NCBI RefSeq assembly: GCF_015040615.1
Contig: NZ_CP060402.1
Span: 558,001-622,000 of the forward strand
Length of the DNA: 64,000 nucleotides
Direction: 5' to 3'
Source: Microbacterium sp. YJN-G
Lineage (GTDB): Bacteria > Actinomycetota > Actinomycetes > Actinomycetales > Microbacteriaceae
Shown: positions 16,703-24,764 of the stretch, one piece after another
Layout of the letters: each line of letters opens with the position of its first letter
Position numbering within the stretch: the stretch's first letter is position 1
The notes under the pieces: generated by a model
What the model was told of the DNA's origin: nothing
The model's database searches: none
The model's input: only the letters and a program-made list of their open reading frames with translations
Program-made: the position numbers and the translations under genes

Positions 16703-16769
16703 CGAGACTTGCCATTCAGCATGAGACAGAGTGCCAGGAGGCCTGTTTCGTGCCGGATGGCAAGTCTCG
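16703..16769. repeat. Palindromic intergenic element, type 1 copy A
   Basis: Perfect 13-bp inverted arms CGAGACTTGCCAT (16703-16715) and ATGGCAAGTCTCG (16757-16769) enclose an imperfectly paired centre. A related copy with the same arm core lies at 43511-43558. The element sits between rpoC and the PfkB kinase gene and codes for nothing visible. Confidence 0.65.
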
Positions 16770-16819
16770 TTGGCGGGAGCGAGGGGAGCGCGGTGCGGAG
16801 CGCGCGGTAGTCTCACGGA

Positions 16820-17737
16820 GTGAGTACTGAGAGCAACGGCGTCGTCGTCATCGGCGATGCGCTGATCGATGAGATCAGGGATGCCGCGGGCGTCCGCGAG
16901 CTGGTCGGCGGGGCCGCGCTGAACGTCGCCGTCGGGCTGCGCCGGCTGGGCGTGCCCGTCACCCTGATCGCGATGCTCGGGGCGGATGCCGCGGGCGACC
17001 ACATCCGCGAGTACCTCTCCGATCACGGCGTCGCGCTGATCGACAGCCCCTCGCCGCTCGGCTCGTCGCGCGCGGTCGTGCAGATGGTGGGTGGAGAGCC
17101 GCAGTACGTCTTCAACGACGCGGCTCAGCAGCGCAGCATCCGCTATTCCGAGGCCGCACGGGCGGCGATCCGGGATGCCGCGCTGGTCGCCGTCAGCTGC
17201 TTCCCGTTCGACGTCGAGGCGGAGGTGACGGCGCTGGCGGATGCCGTCGCCGACGCGCGCCTGGTGATCGACCCGAACCCGCGGGCCGGAATGCTGCACG
17301 ACCGCGACGCGTTCGTGCGCGGCTTCGAGAGCCTCGCCGCGCGCACCGAGCTGGTCAAGGTCGGCTCGGACGATGCGGCGCTGCTGTACGACGGCGACCT
17401 CGGGGCGCTGCGCCGGCGACTGCGCGTGCTCGGTGCGGGTGCTGTGCTGGCAACAGCCGGGGCCGACGGTGCGGTGCTCGACACGGAGGCCGGCGAGTTC
17501 GCCGCGCCGATCGCGCAGCTTGCCGGACCCATCGTCGACACCGTCGGCGCGGGCGATGCCACGCTGTCGGCCGTCGCCGAGGGTCTTGTGGCGGGGCAGC
17601 CGTCGTCGGGCGAGGAGTGGCAGCGGCTGGTGGACCGTGCCATGGCGATCGCTGCGGCGACCTGCCGCGCTGAGGGTGGGCTGCTGCGCACTCCGGAGTC
17701 GCTCTCCGCGCCGGAGCGCGGCATCTTCGGCAGCTGA
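16820..17737 (+). CDS. PfkB-family carbohydrate kinase
   Basis: A 305-residue sugar kinase of the ribokinase/PfkB family. The sugar-binding N-terminal signature GGAALNVAVGLRRLG is near residue 32, and the catalytic VDTVGAGDATLSAV, with Asp of GAGD as the base, is near residue 237. An ATP-site Gly/Ala-rich strand also fits. Substrate cannot be read from sequence; fructose or ribose-like sugars are usual. The GTG start at 16820 overlaps a GGAG. No operon partner. The stop region is duplicated 40 bp downstream. Confidence 0.87.
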   Translation: MSTESNGVVVIGDALIDEIRDAAGVRELVGGAALNVAVGLRRLGVPVTLIAMLGADAAGDHIREYLSDHGVALIDSPSPLGSSRAVVQMVGGEPQYVFNDAAQQRSIRYSEAARAAIRDAALVAVSCFPFDVEAEVTALADAVADARLVIDPNPRAGMLHDRDAFVRGFESLAARTELVKVGSDDAALLYDGDLGALRRRLRVLGAGAVLATAGADGAVLDTEAGEFAAPIAQLAGPIVDTVGAGDATLSAVAEGLVAGQPSSGEEWQRLVDRAMAIAAATCRAEGGLLRTPESLSAPERGIFGS

Positions 17738-17786
17738 TCGCCCGCCACAGCATCCGGTCGTCCGCTTCGGCAGCTGATCGCCCGCC
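17725..17786 (+). repeat. 22-bp direct repeat spanning the kinase stop codon
   Basis: The 22 bases ending the kinase gene, including its TGA (17725-17746), are repeated exactly at 17765-17786. A similar event is seen at 3859-3927 and 27055-27087. Confidence 0.7.
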
Positions 17787-17798
17787 GGCCTTTCCCCA

Positions 17799-17880
17799 GG
17801 TCGCGATCCGTCCCGTTCCACCCCGTTCAGGTCGCGATCCGTCCCGCTCCGGGGCTGGGAAAGCGTGACGGATCGCGACC
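17799..17880. repeat. Palindromic intergenic element, type 2
   Basis: The word GGTCGCGATCCGTC occurs at 17799-17812 and again at 17830-17843, then in inverted form as GACGGATCGCGACC at 17867-17880. Either forward copy can pair with the inverted one. It lies between the kinase gene and tRNA-Tyr. Confidence 0.65.
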
Positions 17881-17991
17881 CGGACGGGCCGCGGCGTGGC
17901 GGCGATCGCTCGATTTCTGTCGAGCGGTTCCGGCGGGTATGCTTGATCTTCGCGCCCCCGGTTGGCTGTTCAAGTCGGACGGGTGTGCACT

Positions 17992-18072
17992 GGCAAGTTG
18001 CCCGAGCGGCCAAAGGGAGCTGACTGTAAATCAGCCGCGTAAGCTTCGGGGGTTCGAATCCCTCACTTGCCA
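17992..18072 (+). tRNA. tRNA-Tyr (GTA)
   Basis: The acceptor stem GGCAAGT pairs with ACTTGCC (18065-18071). The anticodon arm has loop CTGTAAA with GTA at 18026-18028. A long variable arm, typical of bacterial tRNA-Tyr, precedes the T arm with GGTTCGAATCC. The discriminator base is A and CC follow it in the DNA. Confidence 0.95.
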
Positions 18073-18078
18073 CCGAAT

Positions 18079-18111
18079 GATGAAGGGCCCCGCGATGCGG
18101 GGCCCTTCATC
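18079..18111 (+). terminator. tRNA-Tyr terminator
   Basis: Perfect 15-bp arms GATGAAGGGCCCCGC and GCGGGGCCCTTCATC with a GAT loop, followed by GTTT. It may also serve the convergent acetyltransferase remnant. Confidence 0.85.
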
Positions 18112-18128
18112 GTTTCAGCCGATAACCC

Positions 18129-18533
18129 TCAGCCCTCCGACAGGTCGAGCGCCCAGTCGTTCACGGTGAGATCGGCGTCGCGGAACGTCGTGGTGAACGT
18201 GCCGTGCAGGGTGAAGCCGTTGCGGCGGCACACGCCGTTCGATGCGAGGTTGTCGACGGAGGGGCAGGCGGTCAGCATCCGCCTCTCACCGCGGTGCGCA
18301 CGCGCGTCGTCGATGAGTGCAGCCAGCGCTTGCGAGGCGATGCCGCGCCCCTGCGCCTCGGGCAGCACGAACCATCCCGTCTCGAACGCCGGCTCGTCGT
18401 GCCAGTCGAGGTTCCAATAGCCGATCGACCCGACGGGATGCCCGCCGTCGAGGATGACGAACATGTGGGCCTCGCCGGCCGCGTTGAGTCGCAGGTACCG
18501 CTCGTGCCGCTGCGCCACCTGCTCGTCGGTGCG
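18129..18533 (-). pseudogene. 5'-truncated GNAT acetyltransferase
   Basis: The remaining 129-135 codons are the C-terminal two thirds of a GNAT N-acetyltransferase. They contain the acetyl-CoA loop QGRGIASQALAALIDDAR, the strand VGSIGYWNLDW and the C-terminal CRRNGFTLHGTF. Members of this branch normally have about 50 more N-terminal residues. Here the frame runs into TAA (18534-18536) immediately upstream of TDEQVAQRHERY, which looks like the middle of the fold. A GTG at 18518 could still start a short product. Truncation coincides with an inverted-repeat region at 18543-18602. Confidence 0.6.
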
Positions 18534-18542
18534 TTAACCACA

Positions 18543-18602
18543 TTCGCGGGTCCCATGTGGCCGCCTCCGAGGGGGACGAGGCAGCCCTATGGAACCCGCG
18601 AA
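18543..18602. repeat. Inverted repeat at the acetyltransferase truncation point
   Basis: TTCGCGGGTCCCAT (18543-18556) and ATGGAACCCGCGAA (18589-18602) are inverted copies with one mismatch. A smaller CCACAT...ATGTGG pair is nested at the left. The region 18537-18660 holds no gene. Confidence 0.5.
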
Positions 18603-18660
18603 CGGGGCTGGGTGCGGGGCAGAAGCCCGACAGCAGAAACCCAGCAGTATGGAACGCCGC

Positions 18661-18975
18661 TCAGGCGGCGTTGCGGACGAGGATGCGCCAGCGCTCGGGG
18701 CCCTCGTCGAGGTAGCGGGTCTTGTACGCCCCGCCGTGCTTGGCCTGCAGCTGGGTGAGCAGCGGCACCGGGTTGTGGGTCGCCGAGATCACCATGGCGG
18801 CGCCAGGGCGCAGCGATTCGATCGCGCCGAAGATGGCGGCGTGACGCACGGCGTGCGGGATGGTCTGCACGTCGAGTTCGGGCAGCTCCTCGTCGTGTTC
18901 GCCGCAGTCGCATCCCGCGGTGGGGGACTGCTCGGTCGCCTCTGACCTCGACCGGTGGATCTCGATGTGGCCCAT
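18661..18975 (-). CDS. DUF2249 domain protein
   Basis: A 104-residue protein with a DUF2249 domain. The N-terminal part contains AGCDCGEHDEELPELDV, the core is TIPHAVRHAAIFGAIESLRP with ATHNPVPLLTQLQAKHGG, and the end is GPERWRILVRN. DUF2249 proteins often accompany nitrogen-oxide and hemerythrin-type genes, and are related to the TusA/SirA fold. The ATG at 18975 has GGAGA five bases upstream. It is divergent from the HTH regulator at 19034 over a 58-bp gap with repeated CACTGATT boxes, suggesting shared control. Confidence 0.85.
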   Translation of the reverse strand: MGHIEIHRSRSEATEQSPTAGCDCGEHDEELPELDVQTIPHAVRHAAIFGAIESLRPGAAMVISATHNPVPLLTQLQAKHGGAYKTRYLDEGPERWRILVRNAA

Positions 18976-19008
18976 GATTTTCTCCGTCTCTGCGGGTAGG
19001 GGTTACGG

Positions 19009-19030
19009 CACTGATTTTATTACACTGATT
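19009..19030. promoter_or_regulatory. Direct-repeat operator candidate of the nitrogen-oxide locus
   Basis: CACTGATT occurs at 19009-19016 and 19023-19030, a 14-bp period, in the AT-rich gap between the divergent DUF2249 gene and the HTH regulator gene. It is a good candidate binding site for that regulator. Confidence 0.5.
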
Positions 19031-19033
19031 ACC

Positions 19034-19714
19034 GTGGAAAAGCATCAGGGTGCCGGAGAAAATCGGCCGGACGGGAACCGCCCCGACAATCGTCGCCGCG
19101 GCGCCGATGGCCGGCGGTACTCGTCCACGCGCGAGCGCATCCTGCGCGAGGTCGAGTCCCACGGCTCCGCATCCACCGCCGAGATCGTCGCCGCGACCGG
19201 GCTGCACGAGAACACCGTCCGCGAGCACCTCGACCGGCTGCGCATCGACGGCCGGCTGCGCCGCATCCGCGCCCAGGCGCAGGGCCGGGGCCGTCCCGGC
19301 TGGCGGTGGCAGGCCCCGCCCGCCGAGGTGGTGAGCCCCTACGCCGGACTCGCCCTCGCGCTCGCCGATACGGTCGCGCGGGTCGCCGCAGACCCCATCG
19401 CGCAGGCGCGCATCTCGGGCGAGCACTGGGGTGCTGAGATCGTCGCACAGCGAGCGGATGCCGGTGTCGATGCGCGTTCGCTGGTCGTCGACGTCATGCG
19501 CGAACAGGGGTTCGCGCCCGCCGAGTCGGGCGACGACATCGTGCTGCACCGCTGCCCGCTGCTGGCGGCCGCCGCCCGCCGCACCGACGTCGTGTGCGCG
19601 GTGCACGAGGGCATGATCGCCGGGATCGCCGGCACACACGACGAGAAGACGGATGCGGCACTGCTGCCGTTCCGCGCCGACGGGGCCTGCATCCTGCGGC
19701 TGCGTGCGTCGTGA
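19034..19714 (+). CDS. HTH regulator with C-terminal Cys pattern, probable nitrogen-oxide-locus regulator
   Basis: A 226-residue regulator. The winged HTH is at about residues 30-95 (STRERILREVESHGSASTAE, then TGLHENTVREHLDRLRIDGR). The C-terminal part carries Cys in VLHRCPLL, VVCAVHEG and GACILRL, an arrangement reminiscent of SufR-like iron-sulfur regulators; cluster binding is inference. The GTG at 19034 follows the operator candidate directly and gives normal length. It overlaps the next gene by four bases (GTGA), so it is cotranscribed with the NnrS-like and NirK-fusion genes it may control. Confidence 0.75.
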   Translation: MEKHQGAGENRPDGNRPDNRRRGADGRRYSSTRERILREVESHGSASTAEIVAATGLHENTVREHLDRLRIDGRLRRIRAQAQGRGRPGWRWQAPPAEVVSPYAGLALALADTVARVAADPIAQARISGEHWGAEIVAQRADAGVDARSLVVDVMREQGFAPAESGDDIVLHRCPLLAAAARRTDVVCAVHEGMIAGIAGTHDEKTDAALLPFRADGACILRLRAS

Positions 19715-20964
19715 GCGCCGCCCGAACCCCCGTGACCCGTGCGGTGAACCGGAGCCGGCCCCGGCTGCCGTTGCGGATGCTGTGGATGCTGCCCGCCGGC
19801 CTCGCCCTGCTCGCCGGCCTCGACGCCGGCCTGCTGCTTCTCGGGCTGCCCGCCCCGGTCACGACCGAGCGCCTGCCCGATGTGCACGGGATGCTGCTGG
19901 TGCTCGGCTTCGTGGGCACTCTCATCAGCCTCGAGCGCGCGACCGCCTGGGCGCGTCCGCTGGGCTTCGTCGCCCCGGCGCTGCTCGGCGTCGGCGGCAT
20001 CCTGCTGGTCACGATCCCCGTGTCGCTGGTGGTCGCGAAGATCGTGCTGGCCGCGGGCGCGGCATCCTTCCTGCTGCTCTATGTGCCGCTCTGGCGCCGG
20101 CAGTACGACGCGGCGCTGCTCACGCAGCTGCTCGCCGCGGGGCTCGCCCTCGCGGGTGCGGTGATCTGGATCGGGCAGGACACGATGACCCGCATCATCC
20201 CGTGGCTGATCGGGTTCCTCGTGCTCACGATCGCCGCCGAGCGCGTGGAGCTCGCGCGCATCACCATGGGGCCGCAGGCCGGCATCCGGCTGCTGCTGCA
20301 CGGCTGGGGCGTGACCGGCGCGCTGATCGTCGGCCTCGTCTTCCCTGACGCCGGGGCGATCCTGCTCGGCATCACCCTGCTGTCGCTGACCGGCTGGCTC
20401 ATCGTGCACGACGTCGCCCGGCGCACGATCCGTGCGTCCGGGGTGACGCGCTACATGGCCGCGTGCATCCTCGCCGGATACGTCTGGCTCGCCGTCGCCG
20501 GGGTCGTGCTGCTGCTCGGCTATCCCACCGAGCAGCCCGCCTACGACGCGGTGATCCACGCCATCTTCCTGGGCTACACGTTCTCGATGATCATGGCCCA
20601 CGCGACCACGATCCTCCCGGCCGTGCTGCACATCCCGCTGCCGTATCGACCTGCGTTCTGGGCGCCGATCGCGCTGCTGCAGGTCGCGCTGGTCGTGCGG
20701 GTGTGGGTCGGTGACGGCCTCGGGATGCCGCTGGCCTGGCAGGTCGGCGGAGTGCTCGGCGTCGCCGCCCTGCTGCTGTTCGTGCTCACCGCCGTCACGA
20801 GCGCCGTGCTGGGTGCCCCGCGCCGCCCCTCCGCCGCACCCCGCCCCTCCGCCGCCACCCGCCCCTCGCGCGAAACGCAGGAGACCACACGAAATCAAGG
20901 AGCAGAATCCCAGATGGGTCCTGCATTCCGTGCGAAGTCCGTCGAATCGAGTGAGTCCCGATGA
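19711..20964 (+). CDS. NnrS-like polytopic membrane protein
   Basis: A 417-residue integral membrane protein with about twelve helices. His residues lie in or near helices (DVHGMLLVLGFVGTLISLER, LGYTFSMIMAHATTILPAVL). The NnrS-like label rests on this pattern and on its position before a nitrite-reductase fusion; NnrS proteins are heme-copper membrane proteins linked to nitric-oxide stress. The last 60 residues are a soluble low-complexity tail with repeated PSAA-type units. GTG 19711 overlaps the regulator stop; the stop overlaps the next ATG at 20961. Confidence 0.65.
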   Translation: MSAARTPVTRAVNRSRPRLPLRMLWMLPAGLALLAGLDAGLLLLGLPAPVTTERLPDVHGMLLVLGFVGTLISLERATAWARPLGFVAPALLGVGGILLVTIPVSLVVAKIVLAAGAASFLLLYVPLWRRQYDAALLTQLLAAGLALAGAVIWIGQDTMTRIIPWLIGFLVLTIAAERVELARITMGPQAGIRLLLHGWGVTGALIVGLVFPDAGAILLGITLLSLTGWLIVHDVARRTIRASGVTRYMAACILAGYVWLAVAGVVLLLGYPTEQPAYDAVIHAIFLGYTFSMIMAHATTILPAVLHIPLPYRPAFWAPIALLQVALVVRVWVGDGLGMPLAWQVGGVLGVAALLLFVLTAVTSAVLGAPRRPSAAPRPSAATRPSRETQETTRNQGAESQMGPAFRAKSVESSESR

Positions 20965-23861
20965 ACCCCGACCTCAGCTCCGCCCGCGCCGAAGGCCACG
21001 AGCCCGCCGCGTCCACCAAGCCCAAGCGCCCCCGCAACCGCGGGTTCTGGCCGATGCGCGACCTGCCGACGAGCATCTGGCTGCTGCTGACGATCATCGC
21101 CGCGGTCGCGCACCGTGCGCTGCCGATGCCGGGCTGGCTGATGATCCACCTGCTGCTGCTGGGCGCCGTCACCCACGCGATCCTGGTGTGGAGCCAGTAC
21201 TTCTCGTTCGCGCTGCTGCGCAGCCGGGCCGATGAGGCCGACCTGCGCTCGCAGAACATCCGCCTCATCCTCAGCAACGCCGGCGCGGCCGTCATCGTCA
21301 CGGGCGTGCTCACCGGCATCTGGCCGGTCACCCTCGTCGGCGCGGCATCCCTGATCACCGCGGTGGTGTGGCACGGCGTGAGCCTGGTCCGGCGCACCCG
21401 GGGCAGCATCCCGGGCCGTTTCGGTCGCACGATCCGCTACTACATCGCCTCCGCCGCGCTGCTCACGATCGGCGCCGCGCTGGGCGCGTGGCTGGCCCGC
21501 GGCGACGGTGCACCGAACCTCGTGCTCGCGCACGTGTTCCTCAACGTGCTCGGCTGGATCGGGTTGACCGTCGCCGGCACCGTCGTCACGCTGTGGCCCA
21601 CGATCCTGCGCACCCGCGCCGACGAGCACGCGGCATCCGGTGCGGCCAAGGCGCTGCCCGCGCTCGCCGCCGGAGTTCTCGTCGCGGCGGTCGGCGCCGC
21701 ACTCGGACAGCTGCTCGTCGTCGCCGTCGGACTCGCCGGGTACCTGGCGGGCCTGATCGTGATCGGCGTCTCGCTGCTGCGCGCCGCCCGCCAGAAGGCA
21801 CCGCGCAGCTTCGCCGCACTCTCGGTCGGCATGGCGCTGGTCTGGTGGGCCGGGGCCGTCGCCATGGTCGCGGGCGGCGCGGTCGTCGCGTTCACCGCCG
21901 GCACTGGGTTCGAGGCCCTCTCGACGCTGGTCGACCAGGTGGTGCCCTACCTCGCCGCCGGCTTCGCCGCGCAGGTGCTGGTCGGAGCCCTCAGCTACCT
22001 GATCCCCGTCGTGCTCGGCGGCGGCCCGACCCCGGTGCGCATCGGCACGACCGCGCTCGACGCCGCCGGCCCGCTGCGGGTGTCGGTCGCGAACGCCTCG
22101 CTCGCGGTGTGTGCGCTGCCGGTGTCGAGCCTCATGCGGGTGGTCGCCTCGATGCTGTACCTCGTGGCCATGGCATCCTTCCTCGTCGTGATGCGCCGGG
22201 CGATGGGCGCGCAGCGCCGCGCCAAGCTCGCGGCCCTCGCGGCGGGTCCGGGGCGCACCCCCGCAATGGCGCAGAACGGCACAGCGGATGCCGAGACCCG
22301 GGGCGTCTCCGAGGCACCCACATCGGATGCCGAATCGGATGCGGCCGCTGGATCCGCGCGGTCGGATGCCACAACGCGCACGACCGCGCTCGCAACTCCC
22401 GCGACGGATGCCACAACGCGCACGACCGCGCTCGCAACCCCGGCCGCAGGCGCGGGAAAGGGCGGCGGGCGCCGGCGCGGGCCGATGGTCCCGGAGGGCG
22501 AGCAGCCCCGCGGACGACGCGCAGGGCAGGCCGTCGCCGGCCTGCTGTCCGTCGTGCTCGTCGCCGCGATCACCGCCGCGGTGGATCCGGCGGGTCTGGG
22601 CTGGAGTGCGACCCCGACCGGACCGGCGGATGCTCCCGTGCAGACCGTCCAGGTCGAGGCGGCCGACATGCGCTTCACCCCCAACCGCATCGAGGTGCCC
22701 GCAGGGACCCGCCTGATCATCGAGATCACCAACACCGATGACGAGCAGGTGCACGACCTCGTCTTCGCGAACGGCGTCGCCGGTGAGCGGCTCGCGCCGG
22801 GGGAGTCGCAGACCATCGACGTCGGAGTGATCAGCGCCGACCTCGACGGGTGGTGCTCGATCATCGGCCACCGGCAGATGGGCATGACGATGCAGATCGT
22901 CGCGACCGGAGCATCCGCCGATCCCGCCCCGGCGGCGACCGACGATCCCGCGGGTCACGCCGACCACGAGATGCCCGCCATGCCTGACATGGCCGCCGAG
23001 CCGGGCGACGACTTCACCCCCTACGACGCCGTGCTGCCCCCGCTGCCGGCATCCGATGGTCCGGTGACCCGCGAGCTGACCCTCACCGTGCGCGATGAGG
23101 AGAAGGAGGTCTCGCCGGGGATCACGCAGACGCTGTGGACGTACAACGGCTCCGCGCCCGGGCCGCTGCTGCACGGGAAAGTCGGCGACAGGTTCGTCAT
23201 CACGCTCGAGAACAAGGCGTCGATGGGGCATTCGATCGACTTCCACGCCGGGGCGCTCGCGCCCGACCGGCCGATGCGGACCATCGCCCCGGGTGAGAGC
23301 CTCACTTACACGTTCACCGCGACACGCGCCGGCATCTGGATGTACCACTGCTCGACCATGCCGATGACCGCGCACATCGCCAATGGCATGTACGGCGGCG
23401 TGATCATCGAGCCCGACGACCTGCCCGCGGTCGACCGCAGCTACGTGCTCGTGCAGGGGGAGTACTACCTCGGCGACCACGACGGCGGCATGGTCGACAT
23501 GGACCGTGTCGCCACCCGGAACCCCGACCTGGTCACCTTCAACGGCTACGCGAACCAGTACGACCACGCGCCGCTGCCGGCGACCGTCGGCGAGCGGGTG
23601 CGGGTGTGGGTGCTGGATGCCGGCATCGAGCGGCCGTCGAGCTTCCACGTGATCGGCGGGCAGTTCGACACCGTGTGGGTCGAGGGGGCGTACCTGCTGA
23701 ACCGCTCGGAGACCACCGGCTCGCAGGCACTGGGCCTGCAGCCCGCGCAGGGCGGATTCGTGGAGCTGAACTTCCCCGAGGCGGGCAGCTACCCGTTCGT
23801 GTCGCACTTCATGATCGACGCCGAGCGCGGCGCCCACGGCCTCTTCACCGTGACCGACTGA
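20961..23861 (+). CDS. Membrane-cupredoxin-copper nitrite reductase (NirK-like) fusion
   Basis: A 966-residue fusion. Residues 1-420 are a membrane domain of about ten helices, 420-530 a variable linker plus one helix, about 555-650 a cupredoxin with type-1 copper residues (VHDLVF, WCSIIGHRQMGM), and about 685-966 a two-domain NirK-type oxidase. The latter shows HSIDFHAGAL (catalytic Asp and type-2 His), MYHCSTMPMTAHIANGM (type-1 Cys, His, Met), SFHVIGGQFD and VSHFMIDAE. It probably reduces nitrite to NO outside the membrane with an attached electron donor. A 42-bp tandem repeat lies in the linker. Confidence 0.88.
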   Translation: MNPDLSSARAEGHEPAASTKPKRPRNRGFWPMRDLPTSIWLLLTIIAAVAHRALPMPGWLMIHLLLLGAVTHAILVWSQYFSFALLRSRADEADLRSQNIRLILSNAGAAVIVTGVLTGIWPVTLVGAASLITAVVWHGVSLVRRTRGSIPGRFGRTIRYYIASAALLTIGAALGAWLARGDGAPNLVLAHVFLNVLGWIGLTVAGTVVTLWPTILRTRADEHAASGAAKALPALAAGVLVAAVGAALGQLLVVAVGLAGYLAGLIVIGVSLLRAARQKAPRSFAALSVGMALVWWAGAVAMVAGGAVVAFTAGTGFEALSTLVDQVVPYLAAGFAAQVLVGALSYLIPVVLGGGPTPVRIGTTALDAAGPLRVSVANASLAVCALPVSSLMRVVASMLYLVAMASFLVVMRRAMGAQRRAKLAALAAGPGRTPAMAQNGTADAETRGVSEAPTSDAESDAAAGSARSDATTRTTALATPATDATTRTTALATPAAGAGKGGGRRRGPMVPEGEQPRGRRAGQAVAGLLSVVLVAAITAAVDPAGLGWSATPTGPADAPVQTVQVEAADMRFTPNRIEVPAGTRLIIEITNTDDEQVHDLVFANGVAGERLAPGESQTIDVGVISADLDGWCSIIGHRQMGMTMQIVATGASADPAPAATDDPAGHADHEMPAMPDMAAEPGDDFTPYDAVLPPLPASDGPVTRELTLTVRDEEKEVSPGITQTLWTYNGSAPGPLLHGKVGDRFVITLENKASMGHSIDFHAGALAPDRPMRTIAPGESLTYTFTATRAGIWMYHCSTMPMTAHIANGMYGGVIIEPDDLPAVDRSYVLVQGEYYLGDHDGGMVDMDRVATRNPDLVTFNGYANQYDHAPLPATVGERVRVWVLDAGIERPSSFHVIGGQFDTVWVEGAYLLNRSETTGSQALGLQPAQGGFVELNFPEAGSYPFVSHFMIDAERGAHGLFTVTD
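22364..22439 (+). repeat. 42-bp in-frame tandem repeat in the NirK-fusion linker
   Basis: A 42-bp unit starting GGATGCCACAACGCGCACG at 22364 repeats at 22406, with the second copy diverging near 22439. It adds 14 residues of the DATTRTTALATPA type to the linker without breaking the frame. Confidence 0.85.
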
Positions 23862-23935
23862 CCCCTGCCGCCGGCGCCCGCGCCCGCGCCCGCCGGCGCG
23901 GCGCCGCCGTCCCGGCGCCGACTGCCGCTTCCGCT

Positions 23936-24000
23936 GAGAAACCACATCCAGCGCGAGAAACCACGGCACAGACGGTTTCTCATGCGAAATGTGGTTTCTC
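23936..24000. repeat. Palindromic intergenic element, type 3
   Basis: Outer 12-bp arms GAGAAACCACAT (23936-23947) and ATGTGGTTTCTC (23989-24000) are perfect inverted copies. Inner copies GAGAAACCAC (23955-23964) and GGTTTCTC (23974-23981) repeat the same word. It lies between the NirK-fusion gene and the ankyrin lipoprotein gene, after a GC-rich stretch of repeated GCGCCC. Confidence 0.7.
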
Positions 24001-24065
24001 GCGGAGGAGGCGGGGGAGCGCCCCGAAGGTTGGTATACCATTCGGGGGTGGTGAAGGAGAGCGCG

Positions 24066-24764
24066 ATGAAGAAGGTCCGTACGAGTCTGCTGGCGCTCGC
24101 CGCACTGTTCGCCGTGGGCGGGCTGCTCGGCTGCTCACCGGCATCCGAGTCCTCCGCGACGCCGGCCGCCGACGCGACCGAGGCGCTGTGGGATGCCGTC
24201 GAAGCCGCGGATGCGGATGCCGCGCAGCGCGCGATCGACGACGGCGCCGACCTCGAGGCGCGCGGTGACGGCGAGGCGACGCCCCTGGTCGCCGCCACCA
24301 AGCGCAACCTCGCCGCTGTCGCGCGGGTTCTCATCGACGCCGGCGCCGACGTGAACGCCAAGGACGGCATCCAGGATTCCGCCTTCCTCTACGCGGGAGC
24401 CGAGGGCTTCGACGAGATCCTGCGGCTGACGATCGCTGCGGGCGCCGATGTGACCAGCACCAACCGGTACGGCGGCACCGCGTTGATCCCCGCCAGCGAG
24501 CACGGGCACGTGAGCACTGTGCGCATCCTCATCGAGGCCGGCGTGCCGGTCGACCACATCAACAACCTCGGCTGGACCGCCATGCACGAGGCGATCATCC
24601 TCGGCGACGGCGGACCCGACCAGGTCGAGACCGTGCGGCTGCTGCTCGAGGCCGGTGCCGACCCCGACATCACCGAGGGGAACGGCCTCACCTCACGCGA
24701 GCTCGCCGTCGAGCACGGCTACGACGAGATCGTCGCCGTCATCGACGCGGCTTCGGCAGAATGA
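24066..24764 (+). CDS. Ankyrin-repeat lipoprotein
   Basis: A 232-residue exported lipoprotein. MKKVRTSLLALAALFAVGG leads to the lipobox LLGC, with Cys 22 as the lipidated residue. The mature part has five to six ankyrin repeats (for example TPLVAATKRNLAAVARVLID, TALIPASEHGHVSTVRILIE, TAMHEAIILG). It should bind a protein partner at the outer face of the membrane. ATG 24066 has AAGGAGA seven bases upstream. It overlaps the following deaminase gene by four bases. Confidence 0.88.
   Translation: MKKVRTSLLALAALFAVGGLLGCSPASESSATPAADATEALWDAVEAADADAAQRAIDDGADLEARGDGEATPLVAATKRNLAAVARVLIDAGADVNAKDGIQDSAFLYAGAEGFDEILRLTIAAGADVTSTNRYGGTALIPASEHGHVSTVRILIEAGVPVDHINNLGWTAMHEAIILGDGGPDQVETVRLLLEAGADPDITEGNGLTSRELAVEHGYDEIVAVIDAASAE

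Noticed and set aside
20895..24041. Long minus-strand frame opposite the NirK fusion
   Set aside because: Biased composition, no motif; shadow of the real gene.
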